64,000 nt of DNA from Pseudomonas sp. PDM14. Lineage in GTDB: Bacteria > Pseudomonadota > Gammaproteobacteria > Pseudomonadales > Pseudomonadaceae. How positions within the stretch are numbered: the stretch's first letter is position 1; each line of letters begins with the position of its first letter. Positions 8,744 to 18,271 of this stretch are shown one piece after another. The notes under the pieces were generated by a model. The model ran no database searches. It was not told where the DNA came from and saw only the letters and a program-made list of their open reading frames with translations. The stretch is from the NCBI RefSeq assembly GCF_014851905.1, contig NZ_JACVAQ010000001.1, positions 1,674,001 to 1,738,000 of the forward strand, given 5' to 3'. Made by a program: the position numbers and the translations under genes.

Positions 8744-8979
8744 GCAGGCCCGTCCGCAACAGCGCAATCGCACGTTGGCGCGCCCCTGCCACTGCACAGA
8801 AAACGCTCAATCGGCCGCGCCCCGCGCCGGCTATGGCGGCCAGCCGGGCATGCACGCGTTATCCACAGAATCATCCCCGGTGTCTGTTCACAACCTGCTG
8901 AATCTGCTGGTTTTTTAGTCAGACAAAGAAAAGCCCCGGGGCACTAGCCTGTGCTCCAGGGCTCCCCAGTTTATCCACA
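8595..8979 (+). other. Cluster of four perfect DnaA boxes in a 563-bp non-coding gap
   Basis: TTATCCACA occurs at 8595-8603, 8707-8715, 8859-8867 and 8971-8979, all on the + strand, inside the gene-free interval between rarD and the GcvR-like gene (8539-9101). A near-box, TTGTGCACA, lies at 8620-8628. The sequence matches the high-affinity DnaA box. The dnaA, dnaN and rpmH genes that flank the usual Pseudomonas oriC are absent, so this is better read as a DnaA-binding or titration locus or a dispersed repeat than as the main origin. Confidence 0.8.
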
Positions 8980-9007
8980 GCTCGCTCCACACTTTTCGGG
9001 GATATTC
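8859..9007 (+). repeat. 149-bp DnaA-box repeat, copy B
   Basis: This is the second copy of the unit at 8595-8743. Shared blocks are TTATCCACAGAA.CATCCCCG, TGAATCTGCTG, TTTTTTA.TCA, GAAAAGC, GGGGCACTAGC, CTCCCCAG.TTATCCACAGC and GGGGATAT. Spacing between equivalent blocks is a constant 264 bp. The intervening 115 bp (8744-8858) is not obviously repeated. Confidence 0.85.
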
Positions 9008-9101
9008 CCTACTGCGTTGTGCGGTGCTTCGTAATGGCCCCATTGATCCTGCTGCGTGGCGCGGTACACACGACGCCTCCTACGCAGAGCAGTCGTCAGC
9101 G

Positions 9102-9620
9102 CTACGCCTCGGTGCGCAGGTTGAGTTCCACCATCAGATCGTCGGCGAGGTCTTCCAGCTTGTCGCGCAACAGGTCCAGGGACAGGGTCAGCGGCACCGC
9201 AAGCACCGCTTCGGCGTGAAACAGCGGTTCGCTGCTCATCGGCGCCGGTGCCACTTCGGTGGTCAGGTGTTCCAGGTTGATGCCGTTCTCCGACAGCAGG
9301 CGGGTGATGTCGCGCACGATACCCGGGCGGTCGTTGCCGACCAGATCGAGCAGGATCGGCTTCCAGGTGCACGACGGCTCGATGCCGCTTTCCGCCAGCA
9401 GCACGCGGATGCCGTGTTCGTTGAGCCCCTGCAGGCCCTCGACCAGTTCGTCGTAGCCCTCGGCCGGTACCGCCACGCGCAGGATTCCGGCGAACTGCCC
9501 GGCCATGCGCGACATGCGGCTCTCCAGCCAGTTGCCGCCGTGGGCGGCGATGCACTGGGCGATACGCTCGACCAGGCCCGGCTGGTCCGGGGCAATGACA
9601 GTGAGTACCAGATGATCCAT
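9102..9620 (-). CDS. GcvR-like double ACT-domain regulatory protein
   Basis: A 172-residue cytoplasmic protein made of two ACT-like domains: residues about 1-80 (HLVLTVIAPDQPGLVERIA) and about 90-165 (ILLDLVGNDRPGIVRDITRLLSENGINLEHL). This is the layout of GcvR, which in E. coli binds glycine and antagonises GcvA to repress the glycine cleavage operon. No gcvA, gcvT, gcvH or gcvP is nearby, so the regulatory target is unproven. It ends about 95 bp from DnaA-box repeat copy B and lies 36 bp downstream of the acetyltransferase gene on the same strand, so the two may be co-transcribed. Confidence 0.8.
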   Translation of the reverse strand: MDHLVLTVIAPDQPGLVERIAQCIAAHGGNWLESRMSRMAGQFAGILRVAVPAEGYDELVEGLQGLNEHGIRVLLAESGIEPSCTWKPILLDLVGNDRPGIVRDITRLLSENGINLEHLTTEVAPAPMSSEPLFHAEAVLAVPLTLSLDLLRDKLEDLADDLMVELNLRTEA

Positions 9621-9656
9621 GGGAAACCCCTTGTTTTCGATACGGGTGGGTAGCGC

Positions 9657-10115
9657 TCAGTCGGCCCGGCCGGGCAGGCCGAGCCAATAGGTATAGAAGA
9701 CCTCGTCGCGCACATAGCCGAGCTTTTCATACAGCGCCTGGCCGGCGTGGTTGGTCTTCGCCGTCTCCAGTTGCAGGCCGCAGGCGCCGTTGGCTTCGGC
9801 GTGAGCGCGGGCCGCGTTCATCAGCCGCTCGCCCACACCCTGGCGGCGTGCGCTCGGGTCGGTGTAGAGATCGCTGAGCAGCCACGACGGTTCCATCGCC
9901 AGCGAGGAAAACAGCGGATAGAGGTGCACGAAGCCCTGCGCCACCCCCTGTTCGTCGCGCGCCAGCAGCATCACCGAGTCACCGCGCTGCAGGCGTGCGC
10001 CGAGGAACTTGGCGATCTCCGCAGCCGGTCGCGGCACCTCGTAGAACGCCAGATAACCGGAGAACAGCCCCACCAGTTCGTCCAGGTCGTTGACCCCAGC
10101 CTGTGCAATCGTCAT
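9657..10115 (-). CDS. GNAT family N-acetyltransferase
   Basis: A 152-residue GNAT-fold acetyltransferase. The acetyl-CoA binding loop is visible as SDLYTDPSARRQGVGERLMNAA (about 78-99), with the C-terminal helix signature NHAGQALYEKLGYVRDE and a terminal strand FYTYWL. The start at 10115 is chosen because GGAGG lies about 5 bp before it; MEVVM from 10127 is an alternative. The frame stays open far upstream on the minus strand across glcB, but that extension is a GC-rich shadow. The substrate is unknown. It is followed by the GcvR-like gene. Confidence 0.85.
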   Translation of the reverse strand: MTIAQAGVNDLDELVGLFSGYLAFYEVPRPAAEIAKFLGARLQRGDSVMLLARDEQGVAQGFVHLYPLFSSLAMEPSWLLSDLYTDPSARRQGVGERLMNAARAHAEANGACGLQLETAKTNHAGQALYEKLGYVRDEVFYTYWLGLPGRAD

Positions 10116-10289
10116 CACCACCTCCATTACGTGTCGATGGAGGCAGTATAGCCACGCGCAGCGCGCGCCCGGCAGGCGCTGACAGGCTGCCACTGATTTT
10201 TTCCGACGACTCATGTAGTATCCGCCGGCTCGTACTACATGGCCGTCCGGCCCGGATTTAGAGCTGTCTGGAATCAAGTGAGGCAAGCA

Positions 10290-12467
10290 ATGACTGAGCG
10301 CGTTCAAGTCGGTGGCCTGCAGGTCGCCAAAGCCCTTTACGACTTCATCAACAATGAAGCCATTCCCGGTACCGGCATCGCTGCCGACAAATTCTGGGCG
10401 GGTGCCGAAGCCGTGATCAATGATCTGGCCCCGAAAAACCGCGCTCTGCTGGCCAAGCGTGATGACTTCCAGGCCAAGATCGATGCCTGGCACCAGGGCC
10501 GTGCCGGCCAGGCGCATGACGCCGCCGCGTACAAGGCCTTCCTCCAGGAAATCGGCTACCTGCTGCCGGAACCGGCTGACTTCCAGGCCACCACACAGAA
10601 CGTCGACGAAGAAATCGCCCGCCTGGCCGGCCCGCAGCTGGTCGTCCCGGTAATGAATGCGCGCTTCGCCCTGAACGCCTCTAACGCCCGCTGGGGTTCG
10701 CTGTACGATGCCCTCTACGGCACCGACGCGATCAGCGAAGAAGGCGGCGCCGAGAAGGGCAAGGGCTACAACAAGGTCCGTGGTGACAAGGTCATCGCCT
10801 TCGCCCGCGCCTTCCTCGACGAAGCCGCGCCGCTGGCCGCCGGTTCCCACGTCGACTCCACCGCCTACAAGATCGTCGACGGCAAGCTGGTCGTCAGCCT
10901 CAAGGGCGGCAGCAACAGCGGCCTGCGTGACGACGCTCAGCTGGTCGGTTTCCAGGGTGCCACCGATGCGCCGATCGCCGTACTGCTCAAGCACAACGGC
11001 CTGCACTTCGAAATCCAGATCGACGCCGCAAGCAACATCGGCCAGACCGATGCCGCCGGCGTCAAAGACGTGCTGATGGAAGCCGCCCTGACCACCATCA
11101 TGGACTGCGAAGACTCCGTTGCCGCCGTCGATGCCGATGACAAGGTCATCGTCTACCGCAACTGGCTCGGCCTGATGAAGGGCGACCTGGCTGAAGAAGT
11201 CAGCAAGGGCGGCAGCACCTTCACCCGCACCATGAACCCGGACCGCGTCTACACCAAGACCGACGGTGGCGAGCTGACCCTGCACGGCCGCAGCCTGCTG
11301 TTCATCCGCAACGTCGGCCACCTGATGACCAACCCGGCAATCCTCGATGCCCAGGGCAACGAGATTCCGGAAGGTATCCAGGACGGCCTGTTCACCAGCC
11401 TGATCGCCATCCACAACCTGAATGGCAACACCAGCCGCAAGAACACCCGTACCGGCAGCGTGTATATCGTCAAACCGAAAATGCACGGCCCGGAAGAAGT
11501 CGCCTTCACCAGCGAAATCTTCAGCCGCGTCGAAGACGTTCTCGGCCTGCCGCGTAACACCCTGAAAGTCGGCATCATGGACGAAGAGCGTCGCACTACC
11601 GTCAACCTCAAGGCGTGCATCCAGGCCGCCAGCGAGCGCGTGGTGTTCATCAACACCGGCTTCCTCGACCGTACCGGTGACGAGATCCACACCTCCATGG
11701 AAGCCGGCGCCGTGGTGCGCAAGGCCGCCATGAAGGCCGAGAAGTGGATTGCCGCCTACGAGAACTGGAACGTCGACATCGGCCTGGCCACCGGCCTGCA
11801 GGGTCGCGCCCAGATCGGCAAAGGCATGTGGGCCATGCCCGACCTGATGGCCGGCATGCTCGAGCAGAAGATCGCCCACCCGCTGGCCGGTGCCAACACC
11901 GCCTGGGTACCGTCGCCGACCGCTGCCGCGCTGCACGCGCTGCACTACCACAAGGTCGACGTATTCGCCCGCCAGGCCGAGCTGGTCAAGCGCGAGCGCG
12001 CCTCCATCGACGACATCCTGAGCATCCCGCTGGCGCCGAACACCAACTGGTCGGCCGAGGAAATCCAGAACGAACTGGACAACAACTCGCAGGGCATCCT
12101 CGGTTACGTGGTGCGCTGGATCGACCAGGGCGTAGGCTGCTCCAAGGTGCCGGACATCAACGACGTCGGCTTGATGGAAGACCGCGCCACCCTGCGTATC
12201 TCCAGCCAGCTGCTGGCCAACTGGCTGCGTCACGGCATCGTCAGCGAAGAGCAGATCGTCGCCAGCCTCAAGCGCATGGCGCCGGTGGTTGACCGTCAGA
12301 ACGCGGGCGATGCGCTGTACCGTCCGCTGGCGCCGAACTTCGACAGCAACATCGCCTTCCAGGCTGCCCTGGAACTGGTGATCGAAGGCACCAAGCAGCC
12401 GAACGGCTACACCGAGCCGGTTCTGCACCGCCGCCGCCGCGAGTTCAAGGCCGCCAACGGTCTGTAA
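10290..12467 (+). CDS. glcB: Malate synthase G
   Basis: A 725-residue monomeric malate synthase G, which condenses glyoxylate with acetyl-CoA to malate in the glyoxylate shunt or glycolate use. Family landmarks are [26 protein letters not shown], the catalytic [15 protein letters not shown] region (about 271-285), [46 protein letters not shown] and the C-terminal [24 protein letters not shown]. The length equals the G-isoform norm and excludes the shorter A-form. The ATG at 10290 is preceded by AAGTGAGG. A strong terminator follows. No glcDEF or aceA is present locally. Confidence 0.97.
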   Translation: MTERVQVGGLQVAKALYDFINNEAIPGTGIAADKFWAGAEAVINDLAPKNRALLAKRDDFQAKIDAWHQGRAGQAHDAAAYKAFLQEIGYLLPEPADFQATTQNVDEEIARLAGPQLVVPVMNARFALNASNARWGSLYDALYGTDAISEEGGAEKGKGYNKVRGDKVIAFARAFLDEAAPLAAGSHVDSTAYKIVDGKLVVSLKGGSNSGLRDDAQLVGFQGATDAPIAVLLKHNGLHFEIQIDAASNIGQTDAAGVKDVLMEAALTTIMDCEDSVAAVDADDKVIVYRNWLGLMKGDLAEEVSKGGSTFTRTMNPDRVYTKTDGGELTLHGRSLLFIRNVGHLMTNPAILDAQGNEIPEGIQDGLFTSLIAIHNLNGNTSRKNTRTGSVYIVKPKMHGPEEVAFTSEIFSRVEDVLGLPRNTLKVGIMDEERRTTVNLKACIQAASERVVFINTGFLDRTGDEIHTSMEAGAVVRKAAMKAEKWIAAYENWNVDIGLATGLQGRAQIGKGMWAMPDLMAGMLEQKIAHPLAGANTAWVPSPTAAALHALHYHKVDVFARQAELVKRERASIDDILSIPLAPNTNWSAEEIQNELDNNSQGILGYVVRWIDQGVGCSKVPDINDVGLMEDRATLRISSQLLANWLRHGIVSEEQIVASLKRMAPVVDRQNAGDALYRPLAPNFDSNIAFQAALELVIEGTKQPNGYTEPVLHRRRREFKAANGL

Positions 12468-12487
12468 TTCGCTGCTGCACTGAAAGA

Positions 12488-12511
12488 ACCGCCCTCCGGG
12501 GCGGTTTTTTT
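12488..12511 (+). terminator. Rho-independent terminator of glcB
   Basis: ACCGCCC (12488-12494), loop TCCG, GGGCGGT (12499-12505), then a run of Ts to 12511, about 20 bp after the glcB stop. Confidence 0.9.
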
Positions 12512-12789
12512 GTGCCCGGCTGTGCTCAACGCGCGCTCATTGCGCACGAACGCACAGGGCCTACAGAGGTGCCTAAGGCGTACTCCGGCCCTTCCTCGAT
12601 CGATGGCTACTACCTGCCGGTATATCAACCGACGAAGTGCGCGGGAATCGGCTATAGAAGTAAGGGGGCCCAGCCGACAACGCTATAAGCCATCGCCAAA
12701 CAAAATAGTCACAGCGTGACCGATCAATGGCCTTTAGCCATTAGATGGCTTTCTGTACACTTCGCGCCCCCAACTTGGGTACCTGCCAA
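12512..12789 (+). promoter_or_regulatory. Upstream region of the chemoreceptor gene with overlapping inverted repeats
   Basis: This 278-bp gap holds no gene I can support. Close to the chemoreceptor start are three alternating half-sites: AATGGC (12726-12731), GCCATT (12737-12742) and ATGGC (12745-12749). They form two overlapping inverted repeats that could be an operator or a leader hairpin. The local sequence at 12690-12760 is noticeably more AT-rich than the surrounding genes, which fits a promoter. Confidence 0.35.
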
Positions 12790-14409
12790 ATGAAGAACCT
12801 GTCGTTGACGCTGAAACTGTCCCTGCTACCCGCGGTAGCCTTGCTCGGGCTGTTGTTGTTCGTGGGCTATACGTCGCTGCAACTGTCGAACAACGACTCG
12901 CGGCTGGTGACTCTGGAAACCCATAGCTTCCCGACCCTGGAAAAAGCCGACGCGGTGATCTTCCAGTTCTCGCGCCTGCCCGGCCTGTTCAACAGCGCCG
13001 TGGCCGCCGGTGAACTGGAAACCCTCGACGAAGCACGCAAGGTGCTGCAGGAAATCGCCGGCAAGCAGCAGGAGCTGCAGACCCTGGCCCGTGGCAACTC
13101 CGGCCGCGAAGAAGAACTGCAAACCTGGCGCACTGCGATCCAGCGCTATGCCGACAATGCGCTGTCCGCCTCCGAGCAGCTGATCAAGGGCAGCGCCAGC
13201 TTCGAAGACCTGCGCCCCAACCTCGACCGCATGGCCAGCGACCTGAGCCAGGCGCAGCAGATCGGCAGCACCTTCCGCGCGCACGCCTACGAGGACTTCC
13301 AGGCCACCCTGGCGCAGACCCGCACCGACAACGCCACCACCACGCAAGTCGGCTTCGGCCTGTCGATCCTACTGATCGCTCTGGTCAGCATCGGCGCAGT
13401 GCTGGTGATCCGCGGCATCATGGGCAACATCCACGGGGTGATCGAATCGCTGCGGGCCATTGCCAGCGGCGACGGCGACCTGACCCGCCGGGTCAACGTC
13501 GATTCCAATGACGAGATCGGCGAGATGATCAAGCTGTTCAACGGCTTGCTCGACAAGCTGCAGGGCACCATCCGCCAGATCATCGACGCGGCCAGCCCGC
13601 TGGGGCAGATGTCCAAGGAACTCTATCGCCTGACCCAGGGTGCGGAAGAGAACGCCAAGTCGCAGCAGGGCCACACCGACTCGATCAGCCGCGACATCCA
13701 GACCATGACCAGCAGCATCCAGGAGGTCGCCCAGCGCTCGCAGCAGGCATCCCAGGAAGCCGGCGCCGCCTCGCGCCAAGCCGACACCGCGCGGCAGAAC
13801 ATCGGCAGCCTGTCGAGCAGTATCAGCGACCTAGGCAGCAGCGTGATGGGCGCCGTGCAGGCGATGGAACAGCTGGAGGAAGAAACCCAGCAGGTCGGCT
13901 CGGTGCTGACCGTGATCCGCAGCATCGCCGAACAGACCAACCTGCTTGCCCTCAACGCCGCCATCGAGGCCGCCCGCGCGGGTGAGCAGGGCCGCGGCTT
14001 CGCCGTGGTCGCCGACGAGGTGCGCAACCTGGCGCAGAAGACCGCCGCGTCCACCGCGGAAATCCAGCAGATCATCCAGCGCCTGCAGAACAGCGCCAAC
14101 GGCGTGCTCAACGTGATGACCAGCAACGGTGAAAAGGCCCAGGCCAGTATCGAGCGCTCGGTCGAAGCCACGCAGATTCTCGAGGCCATCGCCCAGGCGG
14201 TCGGCCAGATCAACCAACTCAACGCCGGTATCGCTCAGTTCACCCAGGAGCAGATCGGTCTGTCGAGTTCGATTCAGCAAGATACCCAAGTGTTGCAGCA
14301 GGATGCTCAAGCAACCGCACACGGGGCTGAAGCCACCGCGCGCCTCGGCGAGCAGCTGGTCAGCACAGGGGACCACCTGCGCGCGGCGACAGCCCAATTC
14401 CGCGTTTAA
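12790..14409 (+). CDS. Methyl-accepting chemotaxis protein
   Basis: A 539-residue transmembrane chemoreceptor. TM1 lies at about residues 10-30 ([16 protein letters not shown]), followed by a helical periplasmic domain of about 150 residues, TM2 at about 190-215 ([17 protein letters not shown]), a HAMP linker and the cytoplasmic signalling domain. The hairpin tip [38 protein letters not shown] is intact. The ATG at 12790 opens directly on the membrane anchor. A porin-like gene starts 22 bp downstream, followed by a small PstS-like protein, suggesting a linked sensing and uptake module. The ligand is unknown; no C-terminal CheR-docking pentapeptide is seen. Confidence 0.92.
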   Translation: MKNLSLTLKLSLLPAVALLGLLLFVGYTSLQLSNNDSRLVTLETHSFPTLEKADAVIFQFSRLPGLFNSAVAAGELETLDEARKVLQEIAGKQQELQTLARGNSGREEELQTWRTAIQRYADNALSASEQLIKGSASFEDLRPNLDRMASDLSQAQQIGSTFRAHAYEDFQATLAQTRTDNATTTQVGFGLSILLIALVSIGAVLVIRGIMGNIHGVIESLRAIASGDGDLTRRVNVDSNDEIGEMIKLFNGLLDKLQGTIRQIIDAASPLGQMSKELYRLTQGAEENAKSQQGHTDSISRDIQTMTSSIQEVAQRSQQASQEAGAASRQADTARQNIGSLSSSISDLGSSVMGAVQAMEQLEEETQQVGSVLTVIRSIAEQTNLLALNAAIEAARAGEQGRGFAVVADEVRNLAQKTAASTAEIQQIIQRLQNSANGVLNVMTSNGEKAQASIERSVEATQILEAIAQAVGQINQLNAGIAQFTQEQIGLSSSIQQDTQVLQQDAQATAHGAEATARLGEQLVSTGDHLRAATAQFRV

Positions 14410-14431
14410 CCTTTTACTGGAGCATCACTGC

Positions 14432-15610
14432 ATGACTACTGCCCGCGTCCTCGGCTTGGCAATCTGCCTGGCCAGCGTTCCCGCGTTCGCGCTGGAGCAA
14501 GGCGAAACCCGCATCAACGGTTTCGGTACCGTCGGCGTCACCCACCTGGGCGGCGAAGACGATGGCCGTGCCTACGGCATTTCCGGCCAGACCAACGACT
14601 CCTGGCGCGGCGACCAGCTGAGCAAGTTCGGCGCGCAGCTGAGCTACGGCATCACCGACACCGTCGGCATCACCCTGCAGTCCACCGCCAAGGCCTATGG
14701 CGATGAGTGGAAACCGAATCTGGAGTGGGCCTACCTGTCCTGGCAGAGCACCGACAACCTGATGCTGCGCTTCGGCCGCCTGCGCACACCGGTGTACATG
14801 TACTCCGAGAGCATCGACGTGGGCTTCGCCTACCCGTGGCTGCGCCTGCCCGACGAAGTCTACAGCCAGGTGCAACTGTCCAATTACGAAGGCGCGGACG
14901 TGGTCTACAACCTGCCGTTGTCCTTCGCCACCGCCAGCTTCCAACTGGCCGGCGGCCAGGCGCGCAACCGCGACTACTACATCTACGACGAAAAATTCGA
15001 CATCGACTACGACAAGGTCTTCGGTGCCAGCGTGAGCCTGTCTACCAATGACTTCGGCACCCTGCGCATCGGCTACGCCGAAGCCGACATCAAGACCGAC
15101 ATCGCCGGTAGCGTCACCAGCATTCTGCCCCCTCCGTTCGGCCCGGGCGTCGGCGTTGCGCAGGAAGTCGCACTGCTGCAACTGGACAAGGACAAGGGCA
15201 AGTTCACCTCCATCGGCTACCAGTACGACAACGGTACCTGGCTGACCGCCAACGAGTGGACCAGCCGTGTGATCGAGAACGACAACACCGCCAGCACCGA
15301 CTCGTTCTACCTGATGGGCGGCCGCCGCTTCGGCGACTTCCTCGCCCACGTCACCTACGCCCAGCTGGATGAAGACGAAGGTCGCCAGAGCTCCTGGACC
15401 CTCGGCCTGAACTACAACATCCTGCCGACCGTGGTGCTCAAGGGCGAGTACAAGCGCGTCGACACCAATGGCGGCTATGACGGCGTGTTCGTGCGTGGCG
15501 CTCAGGAACTCTACGAGAACACCGTCAACCAGCGCACTGGCCTGGCTGGCACTCCGGCACGCAACTACGACGGCGACATCATCAGCGCCGGCGTCGACTT
15601 CGTATTCTGA
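14432..15610 (+). CDS. Porin-like outer-membrane beta-barrel protein
   Basis: A 392-residue predicted outer-membrane protein with signal peptide (MTTARVLGLAICLASVPAFA) and alternating aromatic/hydrophobic strands throughout, ending in the outer-membrane motif AGVDFVF with C-terminal Phe. Early strands read INGFGTVGVTHLGG and LSKFGAQLSYGITDTVGITLQS, which is porin-like. It starts 22 bp after the chemoreceptor stop behind CTGGAG and is followed 11 bp later by the PstS-like gene, so the three are probably one transcript. The substrate is not deducible; coupling with a PstS-like protein hints at an oxyanion or small anion, which is inference. Confidence 0.85.
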   Translation: MTTARVLGLAICLASVPAFALEQGETRINGFGTVGVTHLGGEDDGRAYGISGQTNDSWRGDQLSKFGAQLSYGITDTVGITLQSTAKAYGDEWKPNLEWAYLSWQSTDNLMLRFGRLRTPVYMYSESIDVGFAYPWLRLPDEVYSQVQLSNYEGADVVYNLPLSFATASFQLAGGQARNRDYYIYDEKFDIDYDKVFGASVSLSTNDFGTLRIGYAEADIKTDIAGSVTSILPPPFGPGVGVAQEVALLQLDKDKGKFTSIGYQYDNGTWLTANEWTSRVIENDNTASTDSFYLMGGRRFGDFLAHVTYAQLDEDEGRQSSWTLGLNYNILPTVVLKGEYKRVDTNGGYDGVFVRGAQELYENTVNQRTGLAGTPARNYDGDIISAGVDFVF

Positions 15611-15621
15611 GGAGGGTGACC

Positions 15622-16026
15622 ATGAAGCAGTCCATTCGCATCCTCCTCGCCGCCGCCACACTCGGCACCGCCGCCCTGGCGCAGGCCGAGGTGGTGGTCA
15701 TCGTCAACGCGGCGGCCAGCGCATCGCCGTCGGAATCCGACGTGGCCAACATCTTTCTGGGCAAGAACAAGTCGCTGAAAGGCGTCGACCAGAAAGACTG
15801 GAACCCGACCAAGGAGAAGTTCTACACGGCGGTGACCAACAAGAACGAGTCGCAGCTCAAGTCGTACTGGTCCGGCCTGGTGTTCACCGGCAAGGGCCAG
15901 CCGCTGCCGAGCGTGGCGGGTGATGCCGAGGTCGTGGCCAAGGTCGCGGCCGAAGCCGATGCCATTGGCTACGTCGACAAGGCGGCCGTGACCGACAAGG
16001 TCAAGGTGCTGCTGACCCTGCCATAA
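15622..16026 (+). CDS. Small PstS-like periplasmic substrate-binding domain protein
   Basis: A 134-residue secreted protein with leader MKQSIRILLAAATLGTAALAQA. The mature part (VVVIVNAAASASPSESDVANIFLGK...KSYWSGLVFTGKGQPLP...VAAEADAIGYVDKA) resembles one lobe of PstS-like phosphate-binding proteins, which are normally about twice this length. It lacks the second lobe and no ABC permease or ATPase is nearby, so a role as ligand presenter to the adjacent chemoreceptor or porin is plausible but unproven. The ribosome site GGAGG is strong. A terminator closes the cluster. Confidence 0.78.
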   Translation: MKQSIRILLAAATLGTAALAQAEVVVIVNAAASASPSESDVANIFLGKNKSLKGVDQKDWNPTKEKFYTAVTNKNESQLKSYWSGLVFTGKGQPLPSVAGDAEVVAKVAAEADAIGYVDKAAVTDKVKVLLTLP

Positions 16027-16041
16027 CACGCAGCGGTCATG

Positions 16042-16075
16042 AAAAAGCCGGCGGGGTGACCCACCGGCTTTTTTT
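16042..16075 (+). terminator. Rho-independent terminator of the chemoreceptor-porin-PstS-like cluster
   Basis: AAAAAGCCGGCGGG and CCCACCGGCTTTTTTT form a hairpin around GTGA, with one mismatch and a seven-T tail, 16 bp after the stop codon. Confidence 0.88.
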
Positions 16076-16229
16076 ATGGCCGTGTCCCAGCCAGGTTTGC
16101 GCCCGCGTTTACCGGCCTAGCGTGCCGCCTTCAGGTGGATGGGAAGAGGGTCAATCCACTCTACGCTCAGGGCCACCGCTACGTTTCACCGTGCCGATGC
16201 TAGCCACGGCCTGGGCAGCCCCGCGCGCG

Positions 16230-17288
16230 CTACCTATTCATCTCGCTCACCAACACGGCAACCAACTCGCCGGCCGGCATCTCGCGCGCCAGCGGCGCAC
16301 CCTGCCCGGCCCACTGGGCAGCGAAGTCGTGATTGCCGCGGGCAACCGCAGCCGTCTGCAACGCCTTGGTCGCGTCGTAGGTGTAGGAGTAGCCAGGCAG
16401 TGCCGGCGCATCCGCCGCGCCGACTTCACTGAACATCCGATTGGGCAGGCCGCGCGCCGGACGCCCGGACATCGCCGTGGTGATCTGCGTGCGGTAGGCC
16501 TTCTCGCCCTTGAGCGCTGTACGGTACGCCGCGTTGGCCGCGGACTCGGGGCAGAGCACGAACGCCGTGCCCATCTGCACCCCGGCCGCCCCCAGCGCCA
16601 GCGCGGCACTGATGCTGGCGCCATCCATGATGCCGCCAGCGGCGATCACCGGCAGCGCACTGCGCTGCACCAGCTGTCGTACCAGGTTCAGCGTGCCCAG
16701 GCCCAGATCACCCTGAGCCGGTTCGAACAGGCCGCGATGGCCACCGGCCTCAATGCCTTGTGCGATCAGCGCATCGACCCCGGCCGCGATCGCCAGGTCG
16801 GCCTCGGCTGGCGTGGTGACGCAGGCCAGCACACGCATGCCGGCCTGCTGCAGCGCCGCGATCCAGGCCTTCTCCGGCAACCCGAAGTGGAAGCTGACCA
16901 CCGCCGGGCGCGTCTCCAGCAACATGGCCTGCATGCCGGCATCGCTGCTGAAGCTGCGGTAGATCTCGCGCAGCTCGCTCGGCGGCGCGGCATCGAATTC
17001 GGCGAAGAACGGCCGCAGGTGTTCGAGCCAGGCCGCTTGCGCCTCTGGCGAGCTGACCTGCGGTCGATGGCAGAACAGGTTGATGTTGAACGGCCTGTCG
17101 GTCAGCCCACGCAGCTCGGCGATCAGCGCACGGCCCTGCTCCGGGGTGCTGGCCGCCAGGCTGATCGAGCCCAGGCCACCGGCGTTGGACACCGCCGCCG
17201 CCAGTGCCGGGGTGGACACGCCGAGCATCGGCGCCTGGATGATGGGCTGCTCGATCGCGAGCAGTTCGGTGATGCGCTGGGTGGCCAT
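16230..17288 (-). CDS. Nitronate monooxygenase family flavoprotein
   Basis: A 352-residue FMN-dependent TIM-barrel enzyme of the nitronate monooxygenase/2-nitropropane dioxygenase family, which oxidises alkyl nitronates to carbonyl compounds plus nitrite. Visible signatures are [27 protein letters not shown] at the N-terminus, the catalytic-His segment [11 protein letters not shown], and the FMN phosphate-binding strands [31 protein letters not shown]. It is divergent from a LysR regulator with two palindromic sites between them, so the LysR protein probably controls it. The exact substrate is unknown, and related enzymes include NADH:quinone reductases. Confidence 0.88.
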   Translation of the reverse strand: MATQRITELLAIEQPIIQAPMLGVSTPALAAAVSNAGGLGSISLAASTPEQGRALIAELRGLTDRPFNINLFCHRPQVSSPEAQAAWLEHLRPFFAEFDAAPPSELREIYRSFSSDAGMQAMLLETRPAVVSFHFGLPEKAWIAALQQAGMRVLACVTTPAEADLAIAAGVDALIAQGIEAGGHRGLFEPAQGDLGLGTLNLVRQLVQRSALPVIAAGGIMDGASISAALALGAAGVQMGTAFVLCPESAANAAYRTALKGEKAYRTQITTAMSGRPARGLPNRMFSEVGAADAPALPGYSYTYDATKALQTAAVARGNHDFAAQWAGQGAPLAREMPAGELVAVLVSEMNR

Positions 17289-17336
17289 GGACCTGACTCC
17301 TTACACTGCCGCCGGCGGCGGCCGGCTTGACCTTTT

Positions 17337-17384
17337 AATCTCAAAAAGAGATTCTTATTAAAACATTATTCTCTTTAAGAGATT
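17337..17384. promoter_or_regulatory. Twin palindromes between the nitronate monooxygenase and LysR genes
   Basis: AATCTC-AAAAA-GAGATT (17337-17353) and TCTCTT-T-AAGAGA (17370-17382) share the TCTC/GAGA half-site and sit 11-50 bp before the LysR start, in an AT-rich divergent promoter. Paired dyads are typical of LysR-type binding and activation sites; assignment to this LysR protein is inferred. Confidence 0.6.
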
Positions 17385-17395
17385 ATTGGAAGCCC

Positions 17396-18271
17396 ATGGA
17401 TCTCTCGACGCTGACCATCTTTCGCACCGTGGCTTTGGAGCAGAGCATCACCCGCGCCGCCCAGCGCCTGGAGCGCGTGCAGTCCAACGTGACCACGCGC
17501 ATCCGCCAGCTGGAAGACGACCTCGGCGTGCAGCTGTTTCTGCGCGAAGGCAAGCGCATGAGCCTGACCGAACAGGGCCGCGAGTTCCTCGCCTACGCCG
17601 AACGCCTGCTGGCCCTGGCCGACGAAGCGCGCCAGGCCATGCACCCGCAGCAGCCGGGCGGCACCCTGCGCCTGGGCAGCATGGAAAGCACCGCAGCCGC
17701 GCGCTTGCCCACGCCGCTGGCGCGCTTTCACCAGGCCTGGCCACAGGTCAGCCTGGAAGTCAGCACCGGACCCAGCCAGCCGCTGCTCGATGCCGTGCTG
17801 GCACGACGCCTGGACTGCGCGCTGATTGCCGCGCCGACCAGCCGGGTCGGCCAGCGCTGGGTGGTCGAAGAGCTGGATCAGGGCCTGCTCAGCCAGGCGG
17901 TGTTCCGTGAGGAACTGCTGCTGCTCCTGCCAATCGGCCATCCGCCAGTCAGCGGCCCCGGGGACGTGCAGCTGCGCACCCTGGCCGGCTTCGCCCAGGG
18001 CTGCACCTACCGGCAGATCGCGCAGAGCTGGCTGAACAGCGCTGGCAGCCCGGTGCGGGTGCAGGAAGTCGGCTCCTACCACACCATCCTCGCCTGCGTG
18101 GCGGCCGGCTCCTGCGTCGGCATCGTGCCGCGCTCGCTGCTCGATCTGCTGCGCGAACCACCGGCCGTGCAGTGCGTGCCGCTGCTCAGTGTCGACACCC
18201 TGCTGGTCTGGCGCAGCGACTACCGCAGCGCCGCCTTCGAACAATGGCTCGCGACGCTGCAGGCCACATGA
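17396..18271 (+). CDS. LysR family transcriptional regulator
   Basis: A 291-residue LysR-type regulator. The N-terminal helix-turn-helix is clear ([49 protein letters not shown], about 6-54). An effector-binding domain follows from about residue 90 ([24 protein letters not shown]). It is divergent from the nitronate monooxygenase gene, and its stop overlaps the start of an MFS transporter gene (ATGA), so regulator and exporter are translationally coupled. The inducer is unknown; control of both neighbours is the simplest reading. Confidence 0.93.
   Translation: MDLSTLTIFRTVALEQSITRAAQRLERVQSNVTTRIRQLEDDLGVQLFLREGKRMSLTEQGREFLAYAERLLALADEARQAMHPQQPGGTLRLGSMESTAAARLPTPLARFHQAWPQVSLEVSTGPSQPLLDAVLARRLDCALIAAPTSRVGQRWVVEELDQGLLSQAVFREELLLLLPIGHPPVSGPGDVQLRTLAGFAQGCTYRQIAQSWLNSAGSPVRVQEVGSYHTILACVAAGSCVGIVPRSLLDLLREPPAVQCVPLLSVDTLLVWRSDYRSAAFEQWLATLQAT

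Noticed and set aside
8539..9101. Main chromosomal origin oriC
   Set aside because: DnaA boxes are present, but dnaA, dnaN and rpmH are absent and a matching element occurs 49 kb away, so a titration or dispersed repeat reading is preferred.
9657..12428. 923-codon minus-strand frame antisense to glcB
   Set aside because: Only its last 152 codons form a recognisable protein (GNAT). The rest mirrors the GC-rich third-position pattern of glcB and has no family signature.
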